Shown here in pieces: positions 34,069 through 43,340 of a stretch of 64,000 nt of DNA (positions within the stretch are counted from its first letter, which is position 1; every line of letters begins with the position of its first letter). Location of the stretch: NCBI RefSeq assembly GCF_026000435.1, contig NZ_AP026764.1, forward strand, positions 1,364,001 through 1,428,000, read 5' to 3'. Position numbers and translations under genes: made by a program. Origin of the DNA: Vibrio sp. STUT-A11 (GTDB taxonomy: Bacteria; Pseudomonadota; Gammaproteobacteria; Enterobacterales; Vibrionaceae). Below the pieces are notes generated by a model, which saw nothing but the letters and a program-made list of their open reading frames with translations, was not told the DNA's origin and made no database searches.

Positions 34069-34323
34069 AATATGTCTAATAGGGTGTATATCACATGATT
34101 TACAACGTGAATGAGTTTTGATTCTAGTCCCTAAAGTACCTATTAGCCAGTAAAAGTTTTTTATTGATAAGATTGATTTTTATTTATAAATCAAAGGGGT
34201 TACATGTTTGAAGATAGATGAAAGTTAATGAATTAAATTACTCTTATCAATGTTTGTAAATGTTCAATTATATGTTTCTAAATTACTATATTTTATTGAA
34301 ATTGCCTGTAAATAAAGAGGTCT

Positions 34324-34338
34324 ACCCCTTTAGGGTAG
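34324..34338. promoter_or_regulatory. Palindrome upstream of nirB, possible NarP-type site
   Basis: TACCC-CTTTA-GGGTA is an inverted repeat close to the FNR-like box. The half-sites look like NarL/NarP heptamers (TACCCCT), but the spacing differs from the usual 7-2-7 arrangement, so assignment is tentative. The remainder of 34020-34430 has no gene. Confidence 0.35.
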
Positions 34339-34351
34339 TTTAAAAATGTAA

Positions 34352-34365
34352 TTGATTTACATCAT
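34352..34365. promoter_or_regulatory. FNR-like box upstream of nirB
   Basis: TTGATTTACATCAT matches the FNR consensus TTGAT-N4-ATCAA at 9 of 10 fixed positions and lies about 70 bases before the nirB start. Anaerobic activation of nirB by FNR is known in E. coli. Confidence 0.7.
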
Positions 34366-34430
34366 GTATTAATTTTCTTACACAAATGACAATGAGCTCA
34401 GTGATAAAAACCTAACCCTTAGGAATTATA

Positions 34431-36995
34431 ATGAGCAAGTTGAAGCTAGTAGTCATCGGTAACGGTATGGTAGGGCATCGTTACATTGAAGACTTAGTCG
34501 AGAAAGCGGATGTCTCCGAGTTGGATATCACCGTTTTCTGCGAAGAACCACGAGTTGCCTACGATCGTGTGCACCTTTCCTCTTACTTTTCACATCACAC
34601 TGCCGACGAACTTTCATTGGTAAAAGAAGGTTTTTACCAGAAACATGGCATCAATATGTTGATTGGCGAACGTGCCATCAACGTTAACCGTGAAAACCGT
34701 ATTGTGTATTCAAATACAGGCCGTGAAGTTCAATACGACAAGTTGATTCTAGCGACTGGCTCATTTCCCTTTGTTCCACCTATCAAAGGCCATGAAAGTA
34801 AAGATTGCTTTGTTTACCGTACTATTGAAGATCTCAAAGCGATTGAAGCATGTGCGAAGAACAGTAAATCAGGTGTGGTCATCGGTGGTGGTTTACTAGG
34901 TCTTGAAGCGGCGGGCGCGCTAAAAGCGTTAGGTGTGCAAACGCATGTTGTTGAATTCGCGCCAAAACTGATGGCAGAACAACTTGACCTTGCGGGCGGT
35001 AATCAACTGCGTCAAAAGATCGAGCGTATGGGCGTGAACGTTCACACCAGCAAGAACACGCTTGAGATTGCTCCAGAAGGTGAAAACGCACGCAATGTGA
35101 TGCGTTTTGCTGACGGTACAGAGTTAGAGACTGACTTCATTGTTTTCTCTGCGGGTATCCGCCCCCAAGACAAACTTGCTCGTCAAATGGAATTGGAAGT
35201 GGGTGCGCGCGGCGGTATCGAGGTCAATGACCACTGTCAGACCTCAGATAAAGACATTTACGCAATCGGTGAATGTGCTTCTTGGAATGGCATGTTCTAT
35301 GGCCTTGTCGCGCCAGGTTACAAAATGGCAACCGTCGCAGTTGATCATCTGTTAGGTAACTCTGAAAGCAAATTCCAGGGCGCAGACATGTCTGCAAAAC
35401 TGAAACTGCTTGGCGTAAAAGTAGGTTCAATCGGAGATGCGAATGGTCGTACTGAAGGTTGTAAGAGCTACGTTTACCAAAACGAAGAGCAAGAAGTTTA
35501 CAAACGCCTGATTGTCTCTGCAGATAACAAAAAGCTACTTGGTGCGGTGTTAGTTGGTGATACGTCTGACTACGGTGATTTACTGCAGCTCATGCTAAAC
35601 GAAATCGACCTACCAGAGCATCCGGATGCGCTTATCCTGCCTGCACACGCAGGTGCTGAGAAACCAGCACTGGGTGCCGATGCGTTACCTGAAAGTGCGG
35701 TGATCTGTTCATGTTTTGATGTGACAAAAGGCAAAATTGCACAAGCGGTAGCGGATGGCCACCACACATTGGGCGACATTAAAGCCGTAACCGGTGCAGG
35801 TACTGGTTGTGGTGGTTGTATTCCTCTTGTGACTTCGGTACTTAATGCAGAGCTTGCGAAGTCTGGCATTGAAGTGAAGAACGACGTATGTGAACACTTT
35901 GCGTACTCTCGTCAGGAGTTGTTCCATCTTATTCGCATTGAAGAAATTAAAACCTTCGACGAGCTACTAGAGAAGTACGGTAAAGGTTACGGCTGTGAAG
36001 TATGTAAGCCGTTAGCAGGTTCTATATTGGCGTCTTGCTGGGGTGAGCACATCCTTCAGCCACAACTGGTTAAGTTACACGACACCAACGATAACTTCCT
36101 GGGTAACATTCAAAAAGACGGTACTTACTCTGTGATTCCACGTATGGCTGGTGGTGAAGTAACCCCTCAAGCCTTAGGCTCGCTAGCAGCCGTCGCAGAA
36201 GAGTACAACTTATACACCAAAGTGACAGGCGCTCAACGTATTGGTTTGTTTGGTGCGCAAAAAGACGATCTCCCAGAGATCTGGCGCAAGCTAATCGACG
36301 CTGGTTTTGAAACGGGTCAAGCGTACGCAAAAGCCCTTCGTATGGCTAAGACGTGTGTGGGTTCTACCTGGTGTCGTTACGGTGTTCAAGATTCGGTTGG
36401 GCTGGGTTCATTCATCGAAAACCGCTACAAAGGCATTCGTACTCCACACAAGATGAAGTTCGGTGTGTCTGGTTGTACTCGTGAGTGTGCCGAAGCGCAA
36501 GGTAAAGACCTTGGCATCATCGCAACAGATGCTGGTTGGAACATGTACGTGTGTGGTAACGGTGGTATGAAGCCTCGTCATGCAGATCTGTTAGCAAGCG
36601 ATCTGGATAAGGAAACGCTAATTAAATACATCGACCGTTTCATGATGTTCTATATCCGTACGGCTGCGCCACTACAGCGTACCTCAGTTTGGATGGAAAA
36701 CATGGAAGGTGGCGTCGACTACCTACGTGAAGTGATCGTAAACGACAAACTTGGCATTAATGATCAATTAGAAGCAGACGTAGCGAAGCTAGTTGACGAG
36801 TACGAGTGTGAGTGGACAGCAACCATCAACGATGAATCACAACTGACTCGCTTTGCACACTTTATTAACTCAGATAAACGCGATGAAAACGTTGTGTTTG
36901 TACCTGAGCGCGAACAGCACCGCCCGGCGACCTTCACGGAGAAACACCCTGAAGCGAAAGGCGACATCCTACACGTAGCCATGACTGAAGCTTAA
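34431..36995 (+). CDS. nirB: NADH-dependent nitrite reductase large subunit NirB
   Basis: 854 residues. FAD/NAD(P)-binding pyridine nucleotide reductase part (VVIGNGMVGHRY, then VVIGGGLLGLEAAG), a BFD-like [2Fe-2S] domain (ICSCFDVTKGKI, GCGGCIP), and the sulfite/nitrite reductase part with siroheme and [4Fe-4S] ligands C642 and C648 (TCVGSTWC) and C682 and C686 (GCTRECAE). It reduces nitrite to ammonia in the cytosol with NADH. First gene of nirB-nirD-nirC-cobA, starting at an AGGA-preceded ATG. Confidence 0.96.
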   Translation: MSKLKLVVIGNGMVGHRYIEDLVEKADVSELDITVFCEEPRVAYDRVHLSSYFSHHTADELSLVKEGFYQKHGINMLIGERAINVNRENRIVYSNTGREVQYDKLILATGSFPFVPPIKGHESKDCFVYRTIEDLKAIEACAKNSKSGVVIGGGLLGLEAAGALKALGVQTHVVEFAPKLMAEQLDLAGGNQLRQKIERMGVNVHTSKNTLEIAPEGENARNVMRFADGTELETDFIVFSAGIRPQDKLARQMELEVGARGGIEVNDHCQTSDKDIYAIGECASWNGMFYGLVAPGYKMATVAVDHLLGNSESKFQGADMSAKLKLLGVKVGSIGDANGRTEGCKSYVYQNEEQEVYKRLIVSADNKKLLGAVLVGDTSDYGDLLQLMLNEIDLPEHPDALILPAHAGAEKPALGADALPESAVICSCFDVTKGKIAQAVADGHHTLGDIKAVTGAGTGCGGCIPLVTSVLNAELAKSGIEVKNDVCEHFAYSRQELFHLIRIEEIKTFDELLEKYGKGYGCEVCKPLAGSILASCWGEHILQPQLVKLHDTNDNFLGNIQKDGTYSVIPRMAGGEVTPQALGSLAAVAEEYNLYTKVTGAQRIGLFGAQKDDLPEIWRKLIDAGFETGQAYAKALRMAKTCVGSTWCRYGVQDSVGLGSFIENRYKGIRTPHKMKFGVSGCTRECAEAQGKDLGIIATDAGWNMYVCGNGGMKPRHADLLASDLDKETLIKYIDRFMMFYIRTAAPLQRTSVWMENMEGGVDYLREVIVNDKLGINDQLEADVAKLVDEYECEWTATINDESQLTRFAHFINSDKRDENVVFVPEREQHRPATFTEKHPEAKGDILHVAMTEA

Positions 36996-37008
36996 GGGAA
37001 GGTAGATT

Positions 37009-37332
37009 ATGTCATTTGAAAAAATCTGTCACATCAACGATATCGTACCGGGTACTGGTGTTTGTGCACTGTTTAATGGTCAGCAAGTTGCGGTATTTCG
37101 CCCGACTGAAGCCGAAGACGTGTTGGCAATCAGCAATACCGACCCGTTTTTCCAGTCAAACGTGTTATCGCGTGGTTTGATTTGTCAGCACCAAGGTGAG
37201 CTTTGGGTAGCAAGTCCGCTTAAAAAGCAACGTTTTAACCTAACAACCGGTGTTTGCATGGAAGACGAAGGTTTTAGTGTGAAAGCGTACAAAACACGTG
37301 TTACCAATGGTGACGTGGAGATACAAGCTTAG
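37009..37332 (+). CDS. nirD: Nitrite reductase small subunit NirD
   Basis: 107 residues, Rieske-like fold. As in E. coli NirD the iron-sulfur ligands are not all present: a Cys-Gln-His (ICQHQGELW) remains but the first C-x-H pair is missing, so it is a Rieske-like subunit without a classic cluster. It starts 13 bases after nirB. A strong hairpin (37338-37363) follows without a T tail. Confidence 0.92.
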   Translation: MSFEKICHINDIVPGTGVCALFNGQQVAVFRPTEAEDVLAISNTDPFFQSNVLSRGLICQHQGELWVASPLKKQRFNLTTGVCMEDEGFSVKAYKTRVTNGDVEIQA

Positions 37333-37337
37333 CGAAT

Positions 37338-37363
37338 ATGCCCTCCTCAAAAGAGGAGGGCAT
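37338..37363 (+). other. Strong hairpin after nirD
   Basis: A perfect 11-bp stem (37338-37348 with 37353-37363) with AAAA loop. No T-run follows, so it may act as an RNA-stability or partial-termination element separating nirBD from nirC. Confidence 0.6.
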
Positions 37364-37388
37364 TATTGAATGCTTAGATTTAATAGGT

Positions 37389-37467
37389 AAGGGCTTCCCG
37401 GAGGTCGCTTCTGGGAGGACACCGAGAAATGACCACGACAACCGTGGGTCGTAATTGGGAAGCCTTT
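37389..37467 (+). ncRNA. Unassigned structured RNA element between nirD and nirC
   Basis: An 11-bp closing stem (37389-37399 with 37457-37467, one G-U pair) encloses 57 bases. Inside are a second hairpin (37431-37437 with 37443-37450, one bulge) and a GGTC-rich region. The 5' strand CUUCCC can alternatively pair with UGGGAG at 37412-37417, which would open the closing stem. Two mutually exclusive pairings in a leader are typical of riboswitches. It ends about 50 bases before the nirC start. I do not recognise it as a known class. Confidence 0.5.
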
Positions 37468-37518
37468 CTCTATTCAATCTCTAACTTTTAACTTTCATTT
37501 TTGAATAAGGACACGTTC

Positions 37519-38367
37519 ATGTCTACAGACTTTAAACCAGCTGAGTTCGTGCAAACTATGATCAACGTTGGTGAAGCAAAAACCAATACTAGCACTCGAG
37601 ATCTGCTGTTACGCGGTACGATGGCAGGTATTATTCTTTCTCTGGCGGTTGTTGTCGCAATAACGACCATTGTGCAGACAGGAATGGGTGTAGTAGGGGC
37701 CTTGGTCTTCCCGGTTGGGTTTGTCATCCTAAGTGTAATGGGCTACGACCTGGTTACTGGCGTATTTGGCCTTGCTCCACTGGCTAAGTTTGCAAACCGT
37801 CCGGGTATTACTTGGGGTCGTATTTTACGTTGTTGGGGACTTGTTGGTTTAGGTAATCTTATCGGCTCTCTTATCGTAGCTTACCTAGTCGCGATTTCTC
37901 TTACCGGTAACTTCTCTTTGGAACTCAATGCTGTAGCGAAGAAATTTGTCGCGGTATCAACGGCACGTAGCCTTGGCTTTGAAAACATGGGAATGGACGG
38001 ATGGATCACCTGCTTTGTACGCGGCATCTTCTGTAACCTAATGGTGTGTTTAGGCGTAATTGGTAACATGACTGCACGCTCTGTATCTGGCCGTGTTGCG
38101 ATGATGTGGTTCCCAATCTTCATCTTCTTTGCTCTTGTGTTCGAGCATACCGTGGTAAACATGTTCCTATTCCCACTGGGTATGATTTTAGGTGCCGACT
38201 TTGGTATTGCAACTTGGCTGAACTTCAACCTTATTCCAACCATTTTAGGTAACATTGTTGGTGGTTTGGTGATGACATGTCTGCCACTGTACTTAACGCA
38301 CGCAAAAACTGCACCTTCTCTAACTGCGGAAACAGAAGTAAAAGCAGAGCCAGCAATGGCTAAATAA
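37519..38367 (+). CDS. nirC: Formate/nitrite transporter family protein (NirC)
   Basis: 282 residues from ATG 37519, preferred to TTG 37501 because AAGGA lies upstream at normal distance. Six hydrophobic segments and FNT motifs (PVGFVILSVMGYDLVTG, GNLIGSLI, GIFCNLMVCLGV, FEHTVVNMFLFPLG) identify the formate/nitrite channel family. In this operon it should import nitrite for NirBD or release it to limit toxicity. The protein is a little longer than E. coli NirC, with a charged C-terminal tail. A structured RNA lies directly upstream. Confidence 0.88.
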   Translation: MSTDFKPAEFVQTMINVGEAKTNTSTRDLLLRGTMAGIILSLAVVVAITTIVQTGMGVVGALVFPVGFVILSVMGYDLVTGVFGLAPLAKFANRPGITWGRILRCWGLVGLGNLIGSLIVAYLVAISLTGNFSLELNAVAKKFVAVSTARSLGFENMGMDGWITCFVRGIFCNLMVCLGVIGNMTARSVSGRVAMMWFPIFIFFALVFEHTVVNMFLFPLGMILGADFGIATWLNFNLIPTILGNIVGGLVMTCLPLYLTHAKTAPSLTAETEVKAEPAMAK

Positions 38368-38377
38368 TTCGCTTGTT

Positions 38378-38413
38378 ATGGTCCCGCTACTTGATGGGTG
38401 GGACCATTCTTTA
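38378..38413 (+). terminator. Hairpin after nirC
   Basis: An 8-bp stem (38378-38385 with 38400-38407) is followed by a weak T-rich stretch. It may be a leaky terminator before cobA. Confidence 0.5.
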
Positions 38414-38541
38414 CTCTTAACTTTCGCTATATATTTTATAGGTTTAGAGATAAAAAGTAATAACTCCTTAGAGTGGTTTTAGCCCTAAGAGCTTGGTGAG
38501 AGTGTTACTCTTTATATCTAAATTTCTCAATAGGCCATTTT

Positions 38542-39312
38542 ATGACTACCATTCACACCTCGTTAAACAGCGGTTTTGTTTCACTTGTTGGTGCAGGTCC
38601 TGGCGACCCGGATTTACTCACCGTAAAGGGCTGGAAAGCGATTCAATCTGCGGAGGTGGTGGTTTATGACCGACTGGTGTCGAAAGACATATTGGCGTTG
38701 GCTGATACACGTGCAGAAATGATCTACGTGGGTAAGAAGCTAGATTTTCACTGTGTACCGCAAGAAAGCATTAACCAGATTTTGGTGCAGAAAGCGCAGG
38801 AAGGTAAACGAGTTGTTCGCTTAAAAGGTGGTGACTCATTTATCTTCGGCCGTGGTGGTGAAGAGCTAGAAGAGCTTGCAGAGCACGGAATCAAATACCA
38901 AGTGGTTCCGGGTATCACTGCGGCGGCAGGAGCAACCGCATACGCAGGTATCCCACTAACGCATCGAGATCACGCTCAAAGTGTTCAGTTTATTACCGGT
39001 CATGTTCAGAAAGATGGCCGGGAGATTGAATGGCATTCATTAGCGCAGTCTAACAATACACTGGTGTTTTACATGGGTCTAAAACAGAGTGGGTATATCA
39101 TGGATAAACTCATTACTCATGGTATTGAGCCAGACATGTCATGTGCAATTATTGAAAATGGTACCCGACCAGAGCAACGTGTACTTCTCGGTAAATTAAA
39201 AGAATTATCCTATATGGCCGAGCAAGCTGAAAGTCCGGCACTGATTGTGGTTGGAAGCGTTACGCAACTGCATAGTAAGTTGGCTTGGTTCCCTCAGGAT
39301 ATAAACGTTTAA
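38542..39312 (+). CDS. cobA: Uroporphyrinogen-III C-methyltransferase
   Basis: 256 residues, single-domain SUMT. Signature segments are LVGAGPGDPDLLTVKGWKAI near the N-terminus, RLKGGDSFIFGRGGEE and VVPGITAAAGATAYAGIPLTHR. It methylates uroporphyrinogen III at C2 and C7 with S-adenosylmethionine to make precorrin-2, the first step to siroheme. Siroheme is the cofactor of NirB, so its place at the end of the nitrite operon is logical. It lacks the CysG oxidase/ferrochelatase domain, which must be supplied by another gene. Confidence 0.93.
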   Translation: MTTIHTSLNSGFVSLVGAGPGDPDLLTVKGWKAIQSAEVVVYDRLVSKDILALADTRAEMIYVGKKLDFHCVPQESINQILVQKAQEGKRVVRLKGGDSFIFGRGGEELEELAEHGIKYQVVPGITAAAGATAYAGIPLTHRDHAQSVQFITGHVQKDGREIEWHSLAQSNNTLVFYMGLKQSGYIMDKLITHGIEPDMSCAIIENGTRPEQRVLLGKLKELSYMAEQAESPALIVVGSVTQLHSKLAWFPQDINV

Positions 39313-39749
39313 ATTTTGCAGGGGCTGCTTTGGCTTTGCATTTCTTGTTTACGCATTGGCATTTCGTCAATTAACTCGTTGATGAATTGCCAATCGGTTT
39401 CTGCGCCCCAGCGATACTTTTCTTGTCCATCTTTACCGAGCAAAATAGCCGTGTATTCGCCCTGTTTTACATCGTATTTCTTCGATAAAACAGAGACATC
39501 CAGCTCTTCCAATAGCCCCTTAGGAAACGTAAAACCATCCTCGGCTATGACTAAAGTGACGACGTCACGCTCTTCAAGTTCACATTCGTTCATTAATGTC
39601 TCGAGTAGGAACTGTTTAACGCGCGCATCGTTTGCTGGCGCGAAGAAAAGTACGCTGCGATGTGGCCAGTATTGAACGTAAGAAGGGTAGCTAAAGGTGA
39701 ACGGTGATACCAATCCTAAAAGTAGTATCAAGATGATTGCTTTATTCAT
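39309..39749 (-). CDS. DUF4174 secreted protein
   Basis: 146 residues. A signal peptide (about 1-20) precedes a thioredoxin-fold-like DUF4174 domain: YWPHRSVLFFAPANDARVKQFL, then VVTLVIAEDG and YTAILLGKDGQEKYRW. The CxxC redox motif of thioredoxins is absent. The stop overlaps the cobA stop by 4 bases in a convergent arrangement. Function unknown; probably periplasmic. Confidence 0.75.
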   Translation of the reverse strand: MNKAIILILLLGLVSPFTFSYPSYVQYWPHRSVLFFAPANDARVKQFLLETLMNECELEERDVVTLVIAEDGFTFPKGLLEELDVSVLSKKYDVKQGEYTAILLGKDGQEKYRWGAETDWQFINELIDEMPMRKQEMQSQSSPCKI

Positions 39750-39868
39750 GACAGATCCTTTACCTGCTAACTCTTCCGTTTATACGTTAAGTTTAGTGGA
39801 AATGGCTCATTGTGCTTTTTTACAAACTGGCTTAGGGTAGGCAGCAAACTAACTATGTATAGAAAGAA

Positions 39869-40357
39869 ATGACTTTGGAAAGTAAACAAAAGATCGCGAT
39901 TCTGGTTGATGTACAGAACGTGTATTACACCTGTCGTGAAGCCTACCGCAGTAACTTCGATTACAACCAGTTTTGGTATGTTGCTACGCAAGGCAAGGAG
40001 GTCGTCAGTGCGAAGGCTTATGCGATTGCGAGTAATGATCCTAAGCAGCGCCAGTTTCACCATATCCTCAGGGGGGTTGGTTTTGAGGTAATGTTAAAGC
40101 CTTATATCCAGAGACGTGACGGTAGTGCAAAGGGTGACTGGGACGTCGGTATTACTCTAGATGCAATCGAGATTGCTGCTGATGTTGATGAAGTTATTCT
40201 TGTTTCCGGTGATGGTGACTTTAGTTTGCTGGTGGAACGCATTCAACAGCGTTACAACAAGAAAGTCACGGTTTACGGTGTTCCGAAATTGACATCTCAA
40301 ACTCTAATTGACTGTGCAGACACTTTCGTTGAAATCGACGAGAATTTTCTGCTTTAA
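39869..40357 (+). CDS. NYN (LabA-like PIN) domain protein
   Basis: 162 residues. PIN-like nuclease fold with the acidic residues seen in NYN proteins: VDVQNVYYT near the N-terminus, GDWDVGITLDAIEIA, and VSGDGDFSLLVERI, which together form a metal-binding pocket for RNA cleavage. The family is broadly distributed in Gammaproteobacteria and has no agreed role. Monocistronic, followed by a terminator shared with the convergent dcuB. Confidence 0.82.
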   Translation: MTLESKQKIAILVDVQNVYYTCREAYRSNFDYNQFWYVATQGKEVVSAKAYAIASNDPKQRQFHHILRGVGFEVMLKPYIQRRDGSAKGDWDVGITLDAIEIAADVDEVILVSGDGDFSLLVERIQQRYNKKVTVYGVPKLTSQTLIDCADTFVEIDENFLL

Positions 40358-40411
40358 ACAGTCAACAGAAGAGATGATGGCGGGAGTGCAAGCTTCAGAC
40401 ATGAAAAAAGA

Positions 40412-40453
40412 CGAGTCATTTCAGGCGTACGCTTTGTACAATGACTCGCCTTT
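40412..40453. terminator. Bidirectional terminator between the NYN gene and dcuB
   Basis: CGAGTCAT (40412-40419) pairs with ATGACTCG (40441-40448), with A-rich sequence before and CCTTT after, so it can serve both strands. Confidence 0.6.
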
Positions 40454-40469
40454 ATTCAAATTGGAACAA

Positions 40470-41801
40470 CTATGATGGGATGATCATTTGCCCTAGTACG
40501 TAACCCAAACAACAAGCGCCAATCACACCAATCAGACCTACCGCCATAAATGAGTGGTTGAAATACCATTTACCGATCTTCGTCGTACCAGACGTATCGA
40601 AGTTAACGGTTGCGATATCAGAAGGGTAATTAGGGATGAAGAAGTAACCGTATACCGCCGGCATCAAACCAATCAACAAGGCAGGATCCAGCCCCAAGCC
40701 CAAGCCAACAGGTAGCATCATACGGGCTGTTGCGGCTTGCGAGTTAACCACTACAGACACGATGAATAGCGCCAGTGCGAATGTCCAAGGATAGTCGGTT
40801 ACCATCTCAACAATACCGGATTTGAATTGTGGCATTGCGTATTGGAAATAGGTATCAGACATCCAGGCGATACCAAAGATTGCAATAGCAGCCACCATAC
40901 CCGATTTGAAAACGACACCATCAGGCACTCTACGCGGATCGGTTTTCGTTGCCAGCAGAATAATACCACCAAAGCAGAGCATCATCATTTGGATGACGAC
41001 TGCCATGCTGATTGGTTTTTCACCGTCGACTATCGTGCGAACTTCCGGCCACATCGCGATAACGACAATAACCAAGATAGCCGAAATGAACATAAGTACG
41101 GAATTACGAGCACTGGTTGGAAGCACCTCGTCTAATGACGTCGCGGTTGTGGTTAAGATCTTTTCACGCCACACCGGATCTTTCAGGCGGTTTTGATATT
41201 CTTCATCGTCTTCTAGCTCTTTACCACGTTTCAAGCTGTAAAGTGACATTAGCAGTGTACCAAATAAGGTCGCTGGTACCGTTACAAGCAGAATTGAAAG
41301 CAGGGTAATTTCATGCTGAATATCCGATAACTGCGCTAAATAGTAAACCACTGCGGCTGAAATTGGAGAAGCCGTGATCGCAATCTGAGAAGCAACGGAG
41401 GCAGCTGCCATTGGTCGCTCGGGACGAATTCCATTTTTAAGTGCTACGTCACCAATGATCGGCATGATTGAATATACAGCATGGCCGGTACCTAACAAAA
41501 AGGTCATAAAGTAAGTAACAAAAGGGGCTATCAAGGTCACACGTTTAGGGTTTTTACGCAGCAAGCGCTCGGCGACTTGCAGCATATATTTTAAACCGCC
41601 AGCCGCTTCAAGGATCGATGCACATGTCACAACCGCTAAAATGATTAGCATCACCGTAACGGGAGGAGAGGTTGGTGGCATTTTGAAAATGAATACTTCG
41701 ATCACCAGACCGATGCCAGAAACGACCCCGAGCCCGATACCGCCATACCGTGAGCCGATATATAGCATCACGAGCAAAAATAGAAACTCTAGATACAACA
41801 T
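40470..41801 (-). CDS. dcuB: Anaerobic C4-dicarboxylate transporter DcuB
   Basis: 443 residues with 10-12 hydrophobic helices. The sequence is closer to DcuB than DcuA: LLRKNPKRVTLIAPFVTYF, GTGHAVYSIMPIIGDVALKNGIRPERPMAAASVASQIAITASPISAAVV, VNSQAATA, and PNYPSDIATVNFDTSGTTKIG. It exchanges fumarate for succinate across the inner membrane during fumarate respiration. An AAGGA ribosome site is visible. The 395 bases upstream (41802-42197) hold its promoter and that of the divergent siderophore reductase. Confidence 0.92.
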   Translation of the reverse strand: MLYLEFLFLLVMLYIGSRYGGIGLGVVSGIGLVIEVFIFKMPPTSPPVTVMLIILAVVTCASILEAAGGLKYMLQVAERLLRKNPKRVTLIAPFVTYFMTFLLGTGHAVYSIMPIIGDVALKNGIRPERPMAAASVASQIAITASPISAAVVYYLAQLSDIQHEITLLSILLVTVPATLFGTLLMSLYSLKRGKELEDDEEYQNRLKDPVWREKILTTTATSLDEVLPTSARNSVLMFISAILVIVVIAMWPEVRTIVDGEKPISMAVVIQMMMLCFGGIILLATKTDPRRVPDGVVFKSGMVAAIAIFGIAWMSDTYFQYAMPQFKSGIVEMVTDYPWTFALALFIVSVVVNSQAATARMMLPVGLGLGLDPALLIGLMPAVYGYFFIPNYPSDIATVNFDTSGTTKIGKWYFNHSFMAVGLIGVIGACCLGYVLGQMIIPS

Positions 41802-42126
41802 GAGTGGATTTCCTTATGCAAAACAATTGTTTCCATTGTTTCTGCATTTTCGGGAAAAGTACTTTATGTTGTTCACATTACTTCATATGACTATTAACAA
41901 TGTTCAAGAACGAGTATCAACTCACGCTACAGGCTTCATCTGTTAACATTTGTTTATCGATGTGTTTTGATAGTGTTTGTAAAAAGGTCATCTAGTGCGT
42001 AAAAATGCGACGCACTTTGAATAATTGTTGTGATTTCCCCGGGATTTTCGTAACCAAATATGTCACTACAGGTTTCTAGGCACAGAGTTTTATCGAATTG
42101 TGTGGCTTTAAAAAGTGAACGCAAAA

Positions 42127-42145
42127 GATAATGGTTTGCATTTAT
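42127..42145. promoter_or_regulatory. Fur-like box upstream of the siderophore reductase
   Basis: GATAATGGTTTGCATTTAT matches the left half and the CATT core of the Fur consensus. It is 53 bases before the FhuF-type gene. Iron repression is inferred from site and gene function. Confidence 0.5.
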
Positions 42146-42197
42146 ATTAATATTTAAGTATAAAGATACAGCTTATCTTCAATCAAACTGAACAGTC

Positions 42198-42950
42198 ATG
42201 TCCGAGTCATTCTTTCCGCAACTTTTCCAAACAACAAATGCTGTAACGCCGTATCTGCATGGTGAATTGGGCAATGTAAACCAAGGCGAGATTCATACTG
42301 ACAATGACATTAACCCAATTATTCAGGATTTATACCAGCAGCTTTCCGAGGCGTATCCGGAAGCGGGCAAAGCTTATTGGCTGACGAGAACTTGGGATTT
42401 ATTATGTTGGCAACCCGTGTACGTGGCATTGATATCCATTTATCATTTTCGTTCTCTACCGAACCTTTATGCAATGGCTCAATCTGTTAAGCCATGTTTT
42501 GTCACTGGTTATCGATTTGAAGATGAATCTCTGGTTCAAGGGGATTACAAAACACTAATAAGCGCCGCTGGGGCTCAGATAAGATCGCTCTTCGACTACT
42601 ACCAAATCCAAATGAGTGAATGGACCCGGATTCGCCCGGGATTTACTCATCAATTAATATCAGATGGTATTTTGGCTGGATTAATGAGATTGCAGCAGCA
42701 CTTTCCACAAATGACCAACGCAATGATAAGAGAGCATGCTGTACTATGGCTTGAAGCACTTGATTTAGATACCGAGAACGTGCATTCACTGTATGAGCAA
42801 TCTGTAGAGCATCCACTGAAGTTGGTGAGAAAAAGTTGTTGCTTGGTATATAAATGTGAAGGTAGAGAGCTTTGCGAGAATTGCCCTAGACTAGCAAAAA
42901 ACAAAAAGCTTATTGCGGAAAAAGTGATGAAGATCAACCTAGTTAATTGA
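42198..42950 (+). CDS. FhuF-type siderophore ferric iron reductase
   Basis: 250 residues. The diagnostic feature is the C-terminal cysteine set CC-x10-C-x2-C (C214, C215, C226, C229), with an extra C220, that binds a [2Fe-2S] cluster in FhuF proteins. The N-terminal part (LTRTWDLLCWQPVYVALISIY) also fits. These cytosolic enzymes reduce ferric iron to release it from imported siderophores. The gene stands alone behind a Fur-like box; no siderophore genes are near. Confidence 0.85.
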   Translation: MSESFFPQLFQTTNAVTPYLHGELGNVNQGEIHTDNDINPIIQDLYQQLSEAYPEAGKAYWLTRTWDLLCWQPVYVALISIYHFRSLPNLYAMAQSVKPCFVTGYRFEDESLVQGDYKTLISAAGAQIRSLFDYYQIQMSEWTRIRPGFTHQLISDGILAGLMRLQQHFPQMTNAMIREHAVLWLEALDLDTENVHSLYEQSVEHPLKLVRKSCCLVYKCEGRELCENCPRLAKNKKLIAEKVMKINLVN

Positions 42951-42977
42951 TTACTAGTATATTTTTCCTAGTTAGAT

Positions 42978-43005
42978 AAGAGCCGCTGTTATGCGGCTTC
43001 TTTTA
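42978..43005 (+). terminator. Intrinsic terminator after the siderophore reductase
   Basis: An AGCCGC/GCGGCT stem (42981-42986 with 42993-42998) is followed by TCTTTT. Confidence 0.7.
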
Positions 43006-43194
43006 TGCTTCGTCACTAGGTTCCGTTTTTGCACTTTGTTCAGGCGACTCAGCCAATTGGTCTCGTTCTTCAGCTTCCATTTTGGCACGCTCTGCTTTTG
43101 AGATGTAGCGTGGCTTGTTACTCTTATGTAGCTTAGCGTTTTGTTTCTTCTGTTTTGCTTTTAAGATCTGATTGATTTTTTTCTTGCGGTTCAT
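43003..43194 (-). CDS. DUF2986 family small basic protein
   Basis: 63 residues. Very basic N-terminal half (MNRKKKINQILKAKQKKQNAK) and an acidic C-terminal tail. It matches DUF2986, a family of short proteins found in Vibrio and Shewanella. The composition suggests nucleic acid or ribosome association, but no function is known. Monocistronic. Confidence 0.75.
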   Translation of the reverse strand: MNRKKKINQILKAKQKKQNAKLHKSNKPRYISKAERAKMEAEERDQLAESPEQSAKTEPSDEA

Positions 43195-43340
43195 GGTGCT
43201 GGTCCTTTAATTTAGCGGGGCAGGATAGTGATTTTTCCACCAAGTTACAACTTTAATGGATTCCTTATTACACTCCTGAGCACTATGCGGTTGTCTCCCT
43301 TTCTATTGAGTGTAAACAAACTTTTAATTTGGCTGATACA

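Noticed and set aside
37338..37467. Integron attC site or super-integron cassette border
   Set aside because: There is no GTTRRRY-type core pair, no integrase nearby and the surrounding genes are a conserved operon.
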